From Acidobacteriota bacterium (GTDB lineage: Bacteria > Acidobacteriota > Terriglobia > Acidiferrales > UBA7541): a DNA stretch of 64,000 bases. Within the stretch, counting starts at the first letter, position 1. Each line of letters opens with the position of its first letter. Both the position numbers and the translations under genes were made by a program. The DNA lies in contig QHYM01000099.1 in the NCBI GenBank assembly GCA_003223295.1, forward strand, positions 1 to 64,000, written 5' to 3'. Below are positions 1-8,140 of the stretch, piece by piece. The notes under the pieces are model-generated. The model was not told where the DNA came from. It saw nothing but the letters and a program-made list of their open reading frames with translations, and searched no databases.

Positions 1-29
1 TTGCGGAAAGCTTTTGAGGAGAGGAAACC

Positions 30-572
30 ATGAGGAGACAATTTGCGTTTCTGGGGGCCGGCTGCCTGACGCTGGGCCTGATGGCTTTGTTGGGGTCAGC
101 GCAGGCAGACAAGAGCTCGAGGCCAAGTCCGCCGGCAAAGGCTAGTTGCTCCCTGCCGGATGGCAAGACGATTACCGTTGACTATTCCAGTCCGCGCGCC
201 AAGGGGCGGAAGGTTTTTGGCGGCCTGGTACCCTATGGCCAAGTATGGCGGGCAGGGGCCAATGAGGCGACGACATTTGTCACCACAGCGGACGTGATGG
301 TTGGGGGCAGCCACATCCCGGCGGGCAGCTACACACTCTTTACGATTCCCAACAAGGACAACTGGACGCTGATCATCAGCAAGAAAACTGGAGAGTGGGG
401 CATTCCCTACCCCGGCGCGGACCAGGATCTCGTTCGCGTGGACATGAAGGTTTCGGCCACCTCCTCGCCGGTCGAGAACTTCACGATTGCGTTCGACAAA
501 GCGGCGTCCGGATGCACGCTACGAATGGAATGGGAAACATCAAGGGCCACCGTGGATATTTCGAAAATGTAG
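30..572 (+). CDS. DUF2911 family exported protein
   Basis: The 180-residue product starts with a basic N-terminus and a hydrophobic stretch ending near ALLGSAQA (about residues 1-26), a probable signal peptide. The rest matches my recollection of the DUF2911 family: a YSSPRAKGRKVFGG segment, then PYGQVWRAGANEAT, then a GSYTLFTIP strand. A purine-rich SD (gaggagagg) lies just before the ATG. The function of the family is not established. The protein should sit in the periplasm or outside. It appears to be a single-gene unit closed by a hairpin terminator. Its neighbour downstream is convergent. Confidence 0.85.
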   Translation: MRRQFAFLGAGCLTLGLMALLGSAQADKSSRPSPPAKASCSLPDGKTITVDYSSPRAKGRKVFGGLVPYGQVWRAGANEATTFVTTADVMVGGSHIPAGSYTLFTIPNKDNWTLIISKKTGEWGIPYPGADQDLVRVDMKVSATSSPVENFTIAFDKAASGCTLRMEWETSRATVDISKM

Positions 573-593
573 GGTTCCCGTTTTTGAATTCCA

Positions 594-632
594 AAAAGGG
601 TGCGGCTTGCGATTTGCGGACCGCACCCTTTT
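594..632. terminator. Bidirectional rho-independent terminator
   Basis: A perfect 12-bp stem (aaaagggtgcgg at 594-605, ccgcaccctttt at 621-632) encloses a 15-nt loop. It lies between the ends of two convergent genes. A run of A before the left arm and T after the right arm lets it work on both strands. Confidence 0.85.
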
Positions 633-664
633 CGCTTTTGCTGCGGCCCAGGGGACGGAAAGAC

Positions 665-1627
665 CTAGACTCGCTGCGGCAGGCGAGCCATGCCGCGGTC
701 TACAAGCATCACCGCACTGACGACCATAGCCGCCGAGAGAAACACGTTGAGCGTGACGGCTTCCCCGGCGAGAAGCCAGCCCAAGAACACGGCCACGATC
801 GGGTTGATGTAGGTGTGCGTGGCGACCAGCGTTGGAGAGTAATGTTCCATGAGCCAATTGTAGGCGGTGAAGGCTACGACCGAACCAAAAACAATCAGAT
901 AGCCGAGAGATAGCCACGAACGCAAGGTGACGGATGAGAAGGAAAATCCTCGATATTCTCGAGCCACTGTGCCCACCAGGAGCAATTGAGCAGAACCTGC
1001 CAGCAGCGAGAGGGCCGATAAGAGAAGCGGATTCCCCGAGAGGTGGGATCGACGCGAATAGACAACCCCCACTCCCCAGGAAAGCGCACCTACAACTACG
1101 GCGAGCGACCCAACGAATACGCCCGGACCGGAAGCTAGTGCGCTTCTTCCCATTAGGAGACCCACGCCACCAAGACCCAGAAATATTCCGGCTAATAGGG
1201 TACCGTTCCAGTGCCATTGTTTCGCGGCGACAGCAGAGAACAAGAATACCCAAATCGGCTCGCTGGCAATCAACAGCGATGCCAAACCGGAAGGAACCTT
1301 TTGTTCGGCCCAATGCAGCGTGCCGTGCCCCATCAGGAAGAAGAATGCGCCAATAATGAGGCTAGCGCGGATCTGCGCCCAGGTGGGGCGCAAGCGCTTG
1401 GCGAGGCACCAGAAAAGAAGAATGGTGCCCGCGGTGAGATGGCGGATGCCCGCCGTATAGAGCGGAGGAATGCTTTCAACGGCGTAGCGAATGGCCAGGT
1501 ACGTGGAGCCCCAGATCAGATAGATCGATAGAAACGAAAACACCACGGTGGCGCGATTCAACCGGGGGCGGACGGACTTCGCGGAGCCCAAGACTTCTTC
1601 GACGGTGGCGACGGATTTCGTAGACAT
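665..1627 (-). CDS. EamA/DMT-family transporter
   Basis: A roughly 320-residue, very hydrophobic protein with about ten predicted membrane segments in two homologous halves, as in the drug/metabolite transporter (EamA) family. Typical pieces are IWGSTYLAIRYAVESIPP near the N-terminus and NPIVAVFLGWLLAGE near the C-terminus. The likely role is inner-membrane export of a metabolite or drug; the substrate cannot be read from sequence. I chose the ATG at 1627 because the longer frame begins with TTG at 1651; neither start has a good SD. It diverges from the CGNR regulator gene, so that protein may control it (inference). Confidence 0.88.
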   Translation of the reverse strand: MSTKSVATVEEVLGSAKSVRPRLNRATVVFSFLSIYLIWGSTYLAIRYAVESIPPLYTAGIRHLTAGTILLFWCLAKRLRPTWAQIRASLIIGAFFFLMGHGTLHWAEQKVPSGLASLLIASEPIWVFLFSAVAAKQWHWNGTLLAGIFLGLGGVGLLMGRSALASGPGVFVGSLAVVVGALSWGVGVVYSRRSHLSGNPLLLSALSLLAGSAQLLLVGTVAREYRGFSFSSVTLRSWLSLGYLIVFGSVVAFTAYNWLMEHYSPTLVATHTYINPIVAVFLGWLLAGEAVTLNVFLSAAMVVSAVMLVDRGMARLPQRV

Positions 1628-1680
1628 AAGGTCAATCAGGAAACGCGGCAAAAGCGAATAAAAGAACCGCCAAAACTGTC

Positions 1681-1716
1681 TTGCTGTAATGCTCTATTTC
1701 TGCTATACTCATTACA
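1681..1716 (+). promoter_or_regulatory. Promoter with dyad operator for the CGNR gene
   Basis: TTGCTG (1681-1686), a 17-nt spacer and TATACT (1704-1709, preceded by TGC) make a near-consensus sigma-70 promoter. A perfect 7-bp dyad, tgtaatg (1685-1691) and cattaca (1710-1716), brackets the spacer and -10 box. A third cattac follows at 1760-1765. The arrangement looks like an operator within the promoter; autoregulation is inferred. Confidence 0.65.
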
Positions 1717-1766
1717 TCACTCTAGATGATTCCATGTAACGAGTCAAGCTAAATTAACCCATTACC

Positions 1767-2339
1767 GTGCCAGTCACAAGCGACATCTTCTATTCCAAAG
1801 GGTACGGCCAAGTGGCCCCCTGGGTGGACCTCGCCAACAGCGAGGAATGGGACGGCTTCGGCAAGCTGACCGACCACCTCGTCAACCCGCTGTGGCTAGC
1901 CGCATTCCTGAAGCACTGGAAACTCCGTCCCGTTCCGCGACCAAGCATCCCGGTTAGAGAGCTGAAGCGCCTGCGCATCTTATTGCGATCTGCAGCTGAG
2001 CGATTCGCAGCAGGGCGTAGACTTCCCCATGCGGACCTGGCCAAGCTCAACGCCGCCTTGAATGTACCGGCGCGCCAGCAGTTCGTCGAGAACCAAAATG
2101 GGTTTCGCGCAGAGCTGGTTCCGTTGAAGCGCGATGGCAGGTGGCTGCTTGCACGGGTTGCCGCTTCGCTGGGAGAAATGCTTACGAATGGCGTAGTGCG
2201 GCGGATCAAGACTTGCGCGAATTCCGGCTGCCGCTGGGTATTCTTCGATAAGACCAAGGCTAGGACAAAACGCTGGTGCAACGACAGAACGTGCGGCAAC
2301 CGGGCGCGCGTACGGCGGGCAAGAGCGGCGCAGCGCTAG
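1767..2339 (+). CDS. CGNR zinc-finger (ABATE-type) regulator
   Basis: A 190-residue protein. Residues about 15-120 resemble the stress-induced ABATE domain. Residues 150-190 form the CGNR zinc finger: C150, C155, C171 and C176, with the literal CGNR at 176-179, WVFFDKTK between the Cys pairs and a very basic tail. Members of this family are thought to be DNA-binding regulators. The start is GTG at 1767 with no clear SD. It diverges from an EamA transporter, a common regulator/exporter pairing. Its stop codon overlaps the stop of convergent folE through a shared ctag. Confidence 0.85.
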   Translation: MPVTSDIFYSKGYGQVAPWVDLANSEEWDGFGKLTDHLVNPLWLAAFLKHWKLRPVPRPSIPVRELKRLRILLRSAAERFAAGRRLPHADLAKLNAALNVPARQQFVENQNGFRAELVPLKRDGRWLLARVAASLGEMLTNGVVRRIKTCANSGCRWVFFDKTKARTKRWCNDRTCGNRARVRRARAAQR

Positions 2340-2956
2340 GAGTTTTTCGGCCTCACGAGGGCAAGAAACTCGTCGCGCGTCTGTTTGTTGTGGCGGAATG
2401 CGCCGAGCATCGAGCTAGTCACGGCTTGGCCACACTGTTTTTCCACACCGCGCATTTGCATGCACAAATGGCGAGCCTCGATGATGACGCCCACTCCCTG
2501 CGGAGCAAGTTTTTCCTGAATGGCTTCCGCGATCTGGCTGGTCAAGCGCTCCTGAATCTGTAGGCGCCGGGCGTACATATTCACGAGGCGGGCGATCTTG
2601 CTGAGGCCGAGGACACGCTTGTCCGGCAGATAGGCGACGTGCGCTTTGCCGAAGAACGGCAAGAGATGATGCTCGCAGAGGCTGAAGAACTCGATGTCCT
2701 TGACGATGACCATCTCGTCGTACGCCACGCTGAACGTCGCTCCATTGAGGACGTGATCGATGTTCTGGTGATAGCCGCTGGTGAGGAATTTGAAGGCCTT
2801 TTCAAAGCGCTCCGGCGTTTTGCGCAGACCTTCGCGATTGGGATCTTCGCCGATGATCTTGATCAACTCGCGGACGTGGCAGGCGATGGTGCGCGCGTCG
2901 AGCTCCTTGCGCTCATTCCTGTCATTCAGCAGGATTTCTTCCGTTGGCTTGGTCAC
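2336..2956 (-). CDS. folE: GTP cyclohydrolase I
   Basis: A 206-residue protein of standard type I length. It converts GTP to 7,8-dihydroneopterin triphosphate, the first step of folate and biopterin synthesis. Zinc ligands are visible at C94 and H97 ([10 protein letters not shown]) and C165 (HLCMQMRG). The [15 protein letters not shown] segment and the QERLTSQIA helix are typical. It is the last gene of an operon with a GT2 gene and two PTPS-like genes, and its ATG overlaps the preceding stop by 4 nt, suggesting coupled translation. With two PTPS-like neighbours it probably feeds a biopterin- or deazapurine-type pathway rather than folate alone. Confidence 0.97.
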   Translation of the reverse strand: MTKPTEEILLNDRNERKELDARTIACHVRELIKIIGEDPNREGLRKTPERFEKAFKFLTSGYHQNIDHVLNGATFSVAYDEMVIVKDIEFFSLCEHHLLPFFGKAHVAYLPDKRVLGLSKIARLVNMYARRLQIQERLTSQIAEAIQEKLAPQGVGVIIEARHLCMQMRGVEKQCGQAVTSSMLGAFRHNKQTRDEFLALVRPKNS

Positions 2957-3393
2957 GAGCGATTTCCCTCCGTGTTCCCTGCATATTCAAAGCTGTTATT
3001 GCCTGTTTCTTGGATGCGCACGCGTTCGAGTTTGGCATGGGGAAAATCCTGCAGGCGACGAAAGATTTCGATGCACAGATTTTCCGTGGTGGGGACGGTA
3101 TCGCGAAACGCGGCAACGTCTTCGTTGAGCGAGCGGTGGTCGAATTCTTCGAGCACCTGCCGTTCGACGAAGGCGTCCAAGTCCGCCAGGTTGGCAATCA
3201 TGCCCGTGGCGGGATCGATCTTTCCTGAGAGGCTGACCTCTAGAACGTAGTTATGGCCGTGCCCGTAAGGATTATTGCATTTGCCGAAGACGCGATAATT
3301 CTCCTCTTCACTCAGCTCCGGGGTGTGCAGCCGGTGCGAGGCGGCAAACTGGTAGCGACGACCAAGTTCGACGTGGAGCGAATCATTTTTCAT
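2953..3393 (-). CDS. 6-pyruvoyl-tetrahydropterin synthase-like protein, copy A
   Basis: A 146-residue PTPS/QueD-fold enzyme acting on dihydroneopterin triphosphate, the FolE product. Zinc ligands are H20 (AASH), H45 and H47 in [13 protein letters not shown]. The catalytic Cys is C39, with D85-H86 and E129 also present. The GKCNNPxGHGHNY signature and the [13 protein letters not shown] segment are those of eukaryotic biopterin PTPS, unlike E. coli QueD. It overlaps folE by 4 nt and follows copy B by 16 nt. The copies are clearly diverged in sequence, so they may differ in substrate or form a heteromer (inference). Alternative: a QueD for queuosine. Confidence 0.9.
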   Translation of the reverse strand: MKNDSLHVELGRRYQFAASHRLHTPELSEEENYRVFGKCNNPYGHGHNYVLEVSLSGKIDPATGMIANLADLDAFVERQVLEEFDHRSLNEDVAAFRDTVPTTENLCIEIFRRLQDFPHAKLERVRIQETGNNSFEYAGNTEGNRS

Positions 3394-3409
3394 GACAATA
3401 TCTAGATCC

Positions 3410-3850
3410 TTAATTCCCTGCCCTGCTCACGCCATTGCGATAGCAATCGGCGAAAAGATCCGGCGATTCATAGAGACGGACCCGGTGCAACTTTCCTTGG
3501 GTGATGCGCGGCTCGAGCAATTGCCAAATCACGCGCGCAATGTTTTCGCAAGTGGGAATCTGGCCCGCCAGTTCCGGCACCTCGTAATTCAAATGGCGGT
3601 GATCCATGCGTCGCATCACTTCCCGCTCAAGGATATCTTTTAATTCTTTTAGGTCCAGCACCATGCCGGTCACGGGATCCGGCTCCCCCGCCACGGAGAC
3701 TTCCAGCGTGTAGTTGTGCCCGTGGCCATGAGGGTTGTTGCACTTCCCAAAAATTCGACGGTTCTCCTCGGTCGAAAGATTCGGGTTGTGATAGAGGTGC
3801 GAAGCCGAAAACTCGATTTTTCGCGTGAGAAGGACCATAGGCATAGCCAC
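3410..3850 (-). CDS. 6-pyruvoyl-tetrahydropterin synthase-like protein, copy B
   Basis: A second 146-residue PTPS/QueD-fold protein. H18, H43 and H45 bind zinc; C37 is the probable nucleophile in GKCNNPHGHGHNY; D83-H84 and E128 complete the site. All catalytic residues are intact, so it is not a decayed duplicate. It starts 3 nt after the GT2 stop. The first residues carry three possible Met starts (1, 3 and 5) and no strong SD, so the exact start is uncertain. See copy A for the pathway. The shared cassette with folE indicates a dedicated pterin product. Confidence 0.9.
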   Translation of the reverse strand: MAMPMVLLTRKIEFSASHLYHNPNLSTEENRRIFGKCNNPHGHGHNYTLEVSVAGEPDPVTGMVLDLKELKDILEREVMRRMDHRHLNYEVPELAGQIPTCENIARVIWQLLEPRITQGKLHRVRLYESPDLFADCYRNGVSRAGN

Positions 3851-3853
3851 TAG

Positions 3854-4927
3854 TTATTTTACCGATTCCGGGGCGCCAATGGAGTATTCCCTGCCCTTCC
3901 AGGCGATTCTTCCCTTGACGTGGCTCCGGTAAGACGCCCAGAGCACGCCTGCATACAGAAATGCCCCGGGGATGTAATAGAAGATGAAGGAAAACGGATA
4001 ATGGTTACGAGCAAGATCAAGGCCGTAGATGGTTTGGCGGGCAATCAAGAACAAAACGCCGACGAAGATCAACAAGGGGAATTTCAGCCCGAGGAAGATC
4101 AAGAGAAATGGAATCCACGGAAGAGTGGACTCCATTTCGCGGAAGGCCGCCCATGGCGTACCGCCCATCAAGCGATAGAGGTTTTTTTCCCAACCCTCCC
4201 ACATTGCTTTGAACGAAGTGTACATCCGCGTGCGCACGAGCCCTTTGCCAGAACCAAACCAAATGCGATGGCCGGCCTGCTTTACGCGCAGGGCGATGGC
4301 GACGTCTTCCAAAACTTCTCCCGCAACACCACGGTGGCCACCGATGGCGTCGTAGACATCGCGGCGGATCAACAAGAATTGGCCGTTTGCTGCCGCAGTC
4401 GGTGAAGCGGGATCGTTCACCCGGTCATAGGAGAATTTTTTCGCGAGCCGCAGATAGACGAACGGAATAAGCGCTTTTTCGTACCAGGTGCGGCTGATTT
4501 GCTCGGGAGAAAACGAAACCAGCGCGGCCTGCTGCTCGTGGGCAATTCGAAGCGCGCGCGCTGCGGAGTTGGCAGCATGCCTCGCGTCGGCGTCGGTGAA
4601 GAGAAGCCAGCGGCTGGTGGCCTGCTGCACTCCAACCCAAAGAGCATGGTTTTTGCCCACCCAGCCGTCGGGGAGTCCACCCGTTTCGAGCAGGCGCAAG
4701 ACGGGAATTTCTTTCATGGAGTTGCGCACGACGTCCGCGGTGGCGTCCGAAGACTGGTCGTTGACCACGAGGATTTGCGCAATCTCCGGCTGACGCGCCA
4801 GGGACTCGATGCATGTGGCGATGACCACTTCCTCGTTTCGCGCCGGAACGATGGCGGTGACAAAGTCGGGTGCGGGAGCGGCGAGGGGCTGTTCCAGCAC
4901 AGACACGATGGGATTGTCGCTCGGCAT
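3854..4927 (-). CDS. Membrane-anchored family 2 glycosyltransferase
   Basis: A 357-residue protein with a GT-A domain in residues about 20-250: TAIVPARNEE, the nucleotide-binding DDQ-like LVVNDQSSDAT, FTDADARH as the DxD motif and GEVLEDVAIALRVKQAG as the acceptor loop. Three or so hydrophobic segments follow (WIPFLLIFLGLKFPLLIF and others). The layout resembles HpnB-type hopanoid-linked enzymes and other inner-membrane lipid glycosyltransferases. It is the first gene of the operon with the two PTPS genes and folE. Whether it glycosylates a lipid or a pterin cannot be told; a lipid acceptor is more usual for this architecture. Confidence 0.85.
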   Translation of the reverse strand: MPSDNPIVSVLEQPLAAPAPDFVTAIVPARNEEVVIATCIESLARQPEIAQILVVNDQSSDATADVVRNSMKEIPVLRLLETGGLPDGWVGKNHALWVGVQQATSRWLLFTDADARHAANSAARALRIAHEQQAALVSFSPEQISRTWYEKALIPFVYLRLAKKFSYDRVNDPASPTAAANGQFLLIRRDVYDAIGGHRGVAGEVLEDVAIALRVKQAGHRIWFGSGKGLVRTRMYTSFKAMWEGWEKNLYRLMGGTPWAAFREMESTLPWIPFLLIFLGLKFPLLIFVGVLFLIARQTIYGLDLARNHYPFSFIFYYIPGAFLYAGVLWASYRSHVKGRIAWKGREYSIGAPESVK

Positions 4928-4969
4928 ATTTATTGGATGCGGAAGGGCCGGTTCCGGACCCGAGAATCA

Positions 4970-4978
4970 TGCGATAAT
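4970..4978 (+). promoter_or_regulatory. Extended -10 element for the TlpA-like gene
   Basis: TGC followed by GATAAT (4973-4978) is an extended -10. The -35 region is poor. A start near 4985 would leave only about 4 nt before the ATG at 4989, so the message may be almost leaderless. Confidence 0.45.
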
Positions 4979-4988
4979 ACAACACTTA

Positions 4989-5513
4989 ATGGTCATGCTA
5001 AGGAAAATGGTGGCGTGGGGCGTGGTGGGTTTTGCGTGCCTGGTTGTGGTGTTTTTTGCGCGGCCCATGTACCGGCAGGGCGAACCCACGGTGGCGGGCA
5101 GGAAGGCCCCGGACTTCCCAACGGAGATTTGGGGCAAGCCGGGCCATCTCCGGGACCTAAGAGGCAAGATCGTCGTGCTGAATTTTTGGGCTACCTATTG
5201 CGCGCCATGCGTTGAAGAGATGCCCTCGCTCAATAAATTGCAGAAGTATATCGAATCGCGGAACGCGGTCGTGTTAGGCGTGAGCGTGGATGAAGATTCC
5301 GATGCGTACCAAAAATTTATTATGGATGAAGGGATAGCTTTTCCAACTTGCCGTGAGCCGCGCAAACTTTCACTGGACTACGGCTCGCCACTTATACCGG
5401 ACACCTACATCATCGACCGCAACGGAAGAATCGCACGAAAGTTCTACGGTCCTCAACAATGGGACTCGCGGAAAATGCTTGCGTATTTTGACGCCATCCT
5501 GGGGCAAAGCTGA
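4989..5513 (+). CDS. TlpA/ResA-like membrane-anchored thioredoxin
   Basis: A 174-residue product from the ATG at 4989; ATGs at 4995 and 5007 are alternatives. An N-terminal anchor (residues about 8-25) is followed by an AhpC/TSA-Redoxin domain with the active site WATYCAPC (C71, C74) and a cis-Pro region at LIPDTYIIDRNG. Such proteins reduce or exchange disulfides in the periplasm, often for cytochrome c maturation, but no cytochrome genes are adjacent. It is a single gene, diverging from the GT2 operon with 61 nt between starts and convergent with the permease genes downstream. Confidence 0.9.
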   Translation: MVMLRKMVAWGVVGFACLVVVFFARPMYRQGEPTVAGRKAPDFPTEIWGKPGHLRDLRGKIVVLNFWATYCAPCVEEMPSLNKLQKYIESRNAVVLGVSVDEDSDAYQKFIMDEGIAFPTCREPRKLSLDYGSPLIPDTYIIDRNGRIARKFYGPQQWDSRKMLAYFDAILGQS

Positions 5514-5520
5514 GAAAATC

Positions 5521-5611
5521 AGTTTTCAGTACTCAATATTCAGTTCTCAGTCTAGGATTCCAGGGCAAACTCCCTTTTATCTCGCTCGTTTTCCGCTAAG
5601 AACTGAAAACT
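5521..5611. repeat. Intergenic inverted repeats, ACTGAAAACT family
   Basis: agttttcagt (5521-5530) and its exact complement actgaaaact (5602-5611) bracket the gap between two convergent genes. A second pair, tcagttct (5540-5547) and agaactga (5599-5606), is nested inside. Similar AACTGARAACT words recur in other gaps of this window. It may act as a weak two-way terminator. Confidence 0.6.
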
Positions 5612-5612
5612 C

Positions 5613-6866
5613 TTATTCGTAGTGGAGGGCTTCGACGGGGTCGAGCTTGGCGGCTTGCATGGCGGGGAGCCAGCCGCTGATCACGCCCACCAGGACAAGC
5701 ACGATGGTGGAAAGCGCCATGGTGAAAAGAGACAACGTCAGATGAATGTCCACCTTGCCGGATTCGTCTTCGTAGGCGGGCCCGAGAAAGGGCAACGTGC
5801 CGATGGCGGACGTCAGCGCCCAGGAAAGCAGCATCCCAATGACTCCAGCGGCGAGGGTCATAACCAGGGCTTCCAGCAAGAACTGTGAGCGGATATGAGA
5901 CTTCCTGGCGCCCAGCGCGCGGCGGAGACCGATCTCACGGACGCGCTCTTCGACAGAAACCAACATGATGTTCATGACCCCTACGCCGCCGATGCCCAGC
6001 GTCATCGCCCCGATAAAGAAGAGCAGCGCTTCGATGCCAATGGTGATGCCTTCCATGATCGGCTTGAACTCTTCCCTGCCGAACATGGTGATGGCGCGCT
6101 TGTCATTCGGCGAGAAGTGCTGGCGATTAGCGATGGCGGTGCGGAACTGCTGCATCGCCTGAGCTTCAAATACAGGAGCGATCGGCTCGAAGACCATCAC
6201 GCTGGAATACTTGGTGTCCCAAAGATCGTTGGCGGCGGTGTAAGGGATGAAGGCGGATTCGTCGTCGCAATTGAAATAACAACTGTCGGAGAACTTCATG
6301 TCCATGGAGCCGATGACAGTAAACGGCACGCCTTTGATGCGCACGGTCTCGCCGACGGCGGGCTCACCGCTGAAGAGTTTCTTGCGAAGGCGGGCGCCAA
6401 GGAAAACCACGCGGCGGCGTTCGACGATGTCTTCCGGCGTAACCCAACGGCCGTCGGTCGGCACTTCGTTGCGCATTTCGCCGTATTCCGGAAACACGCC
6501 GCGGACGGCGGAACTGGAGAGGCGCTCGCCGTAAGAAACACCCTGGAAGCGAACCGTTTCCCGGGTGACGCGCTTGACCAGCGGCGATTGGGCCTTCACC
6601 CATTCGGCATCTTCTTCCTCGAAGCGGACAGGCTTGCCAGCGCGTTCACCGCCCGCTTGCTCGCTGGTGGTGCCGGGCCAGGCAATGACCGCGCCCTTCC
6701 CGAAAACTTCGAACGTATACATGAGCACACTGCGAAAGCCAGAGCCATAGCTGAGCAAGAGTGTGACCGCGACTATTCCCCACGAAATGCCGGACATCGT
6801 CAGGAAGCTGCGAATGGGGTTGCGGCCAAGGGCGGTCCACGCCTGTTTGAAGATTTCGGTCAGCAT
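5613..6866 (-). CDS. MacB/FtsX-type ABC transporter permease, second copy
   Basis: From the ATG at 6866 the product is about 417 residues: one N-terminal membrane segment (near residues 20-45), a MacB-like periplasmic domain and three C-terminal membrane segments with the FtsX signature VSVEERVREIGLRRALGARK. It ends LDPVEALHYE, the usual tail of MacB permeases. Its ATG overlaps the stop of the upstream permease (TGATG). No nucleotide-binding domain is fused or adjacent. It probably pairs with the preceding permease and the fusion protein in an export or mechanotransmission complex. The longer frame to 6992 overlaps the upstream gene and is not credible. Confidence 0.9.
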   Translation of the reverse strand: MLTEIFKQAWTALGRNPIRSFLTMSGISWGIVAVTLLLSYGSGFRSVLMYTFEVFGKGAVIAWPGTTSEQAGGERAGKPVRFEEEDAEWVKAQSPLVKRVTRETVRFQGVSYGERLSSSAVRGVFPEYGEMRNEVPTDGRWVTPEDIVERRRVVFLGARLRKKLFSGEPAVGETVRIKGVPFTVIGSMDMKFSDSCYFNCDDESAFIPYTAANDLWDTKYSSVMVFEPIAPVFEAQAMQQFRTAIANRQHFSPNDKRAITMFGREEFKPIMEGITIGIEALLFFIGAMTLGIGGVGVMNIMLVSVEERVREIGLRRALGARKSHIRSQFLLEALVMTLAAGVIGMLLSWALTSAIGTLPFLGPAYEDESGKVDIHLTLSLFTMALSTIVLVLVGVISGWLPAMQAAKLDPVEALHYE

Positions 6867-8122
6867 CAGCCACCTGCCTCGAAGCGGAGAGCCTCGATCG
6901 GGTCGACGGAGGCGGCGCGGTTTGCCGGATAGAGGGCCGAGAGAATGGAAATCACGCCGAGCAGCAAGATGGACATGACGGCGATTTTCCAACTCGTGAG
7001 CATGCCGGTGAAAAATGGAGGCATGGGCGCCAAGTTGACCAGGCCGCAGAAGCCGTAAGAGAGGATCAGGCCGACGCCACCGCTGATGCCAACAACGAAA
7101 ATTGTTTCCAGGAAAAACTGGCGCAGGATGGAGCGGCGGGTGGCGCCAAGGGCCATGCGCACGCCGATTTCGCGCGTGCGTTCGCGAACGCTGACGAGCA
7201 TGACGTTCATGACGCTAAGCCCACCCAGGAAAAGTGTGGCGATACCGACGGCGCCCATGAAAATTTCCATTCCCACAATGATCAAGCGATTGGCCTGAGC
7301 GTTCTTCACGGTGTCCCAAATACTGGCGGCTTCTTCGTCGCGTGGATCGAAATTGTGCAAACGCCCAAGCGTGCGGCGAATCTGGTGGACACAGTCCACG
7401 TGGGTTTCAAGCGACCAAGGGGCGACAAGAAGACGGTCCACGCTGTGCTCGATGGCCGGGGGCTTGTTGGGAAAATCGCGGCGCATGGAATTGAAGGGGA
7501 TGAAAATCTTTCGCGTATCGAATCCGTCGTAGCTGGAGTTCTGGTCTTTAGGCTTCATCGCGCCGATAACCACGTAAGGAATGCCGTTCATCCATACGGT
7601 TTGGCCCATCGGATCGCGCTCGGCGAATAGCTGCTTCTTGGTATCGCTGCCGAGAAACGCAACATTGCGCGCTTCGGCGTTGTCTTCGTCATTGTAGAAG
7701 CGGCCCTGCGCGGTCGCCACGCTGCGGATTTCAGAGAATGGCGGAAGGGCCCCAACGACTTGAATCGCTCCGCTGTTAAACAAGCTCCGAACCTGAACCT
7801 CGTTGCCGAGCTCCGGCATCACGTACTTGCAGGCGGGAGCTTCTTTGGCGAGCTGAATGTAATCGTCTTCGAGCCAGCGAACGAGACGCCCCGAGCGCGT
7901 GCCGCCCGCCTGCATGCTGGTGCGGCCAGCGAAAACGATCATGACGTCCTTGCCAAAGGTTTCCTGGTTTTTCTGGATGCCGTCGCCGAGGCCTTCACCG
8001 GCAGCCACCATGATGGTGATGGAAATGATGCCCCAGGCGATGCCGAACATCGTTAGCAGCGTGCGGCGTTTGTGCGCCCAAAGAGTTCCCAGCGTGTCGC
8101 GCAATAGGTCCGTGAAGTTCAT
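6866..8122 (-). CDS. MacB/FtsX-type ABC transporter permease, first copy
   Basis: A 418-residue protein with the same four-segment MacB fold: membrane segment near residues 20-45, periplasmic MacB_PCD-like domain, then three segments with VSVRERTREIGVRMALGATRR and a VDPIEALRFEAGG tail. It starts 18 nt after the fusion-protein gene and is coupled to the second permease by a TGATG overlap. Paired full-length permeases suggest a heterodimer. No ATPase is encoded in the run, so one must be supplied from elsewhere if this is an active pump. Confidence 0.9.
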   Translation of the reverse strand: MNFTDLLRDTLGTLWAHKRRTLLTMFGIAWGIISITIMVAAGEGLGDGIQKNQETFGKDVMIVFAGRTSMQAGGTRSGRLVRWLEDDYIQLAKEAPACKYVMPELGNEVQVRSLFNSGAIQVVGALPPFSEIRSVATAQGRFYNDEDNAEARNVAFLGSDTKKQLFAERDPMGQTVWMNGIPYVVIGAMKPKDQNSSYDGFDTRKIFIPFNSMRRDFPNKPPAIEHSVDRLLVAPWSLETHVDCVHQIRRTLGRLHNFDPRDEEAASIWDTVKNAQANRLIIVGMEIFMGAVGIATLFLGGLSVMNVMLVSVRERTREIGVRMALGATRRSILRQFFLETIFVVGISGGVGLILSYGFCGLVNLAPMPPFFTGMLTSWKIAVMSILLLGVISILSALYPANRAASVDPIEALRFEAGG

Positions 8123-8140
8123 GGCGCTCCGCCGCCCAAT

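Noticed and set aside
4809-4988. A 60-residue N-terminal extension of the TlpA-like protein
   Set aside because: It overlaps the divergent GT2 gene and reads as non-coding; the membrane anchor begins right after the ATG at 4989.
5895-6932. A 345-residue plus-strand frame opposite the second permease
   Set aside because: His/Arg/Asp-rich product without hydrophobic or motif structure; the permease on the other strand is well supported.
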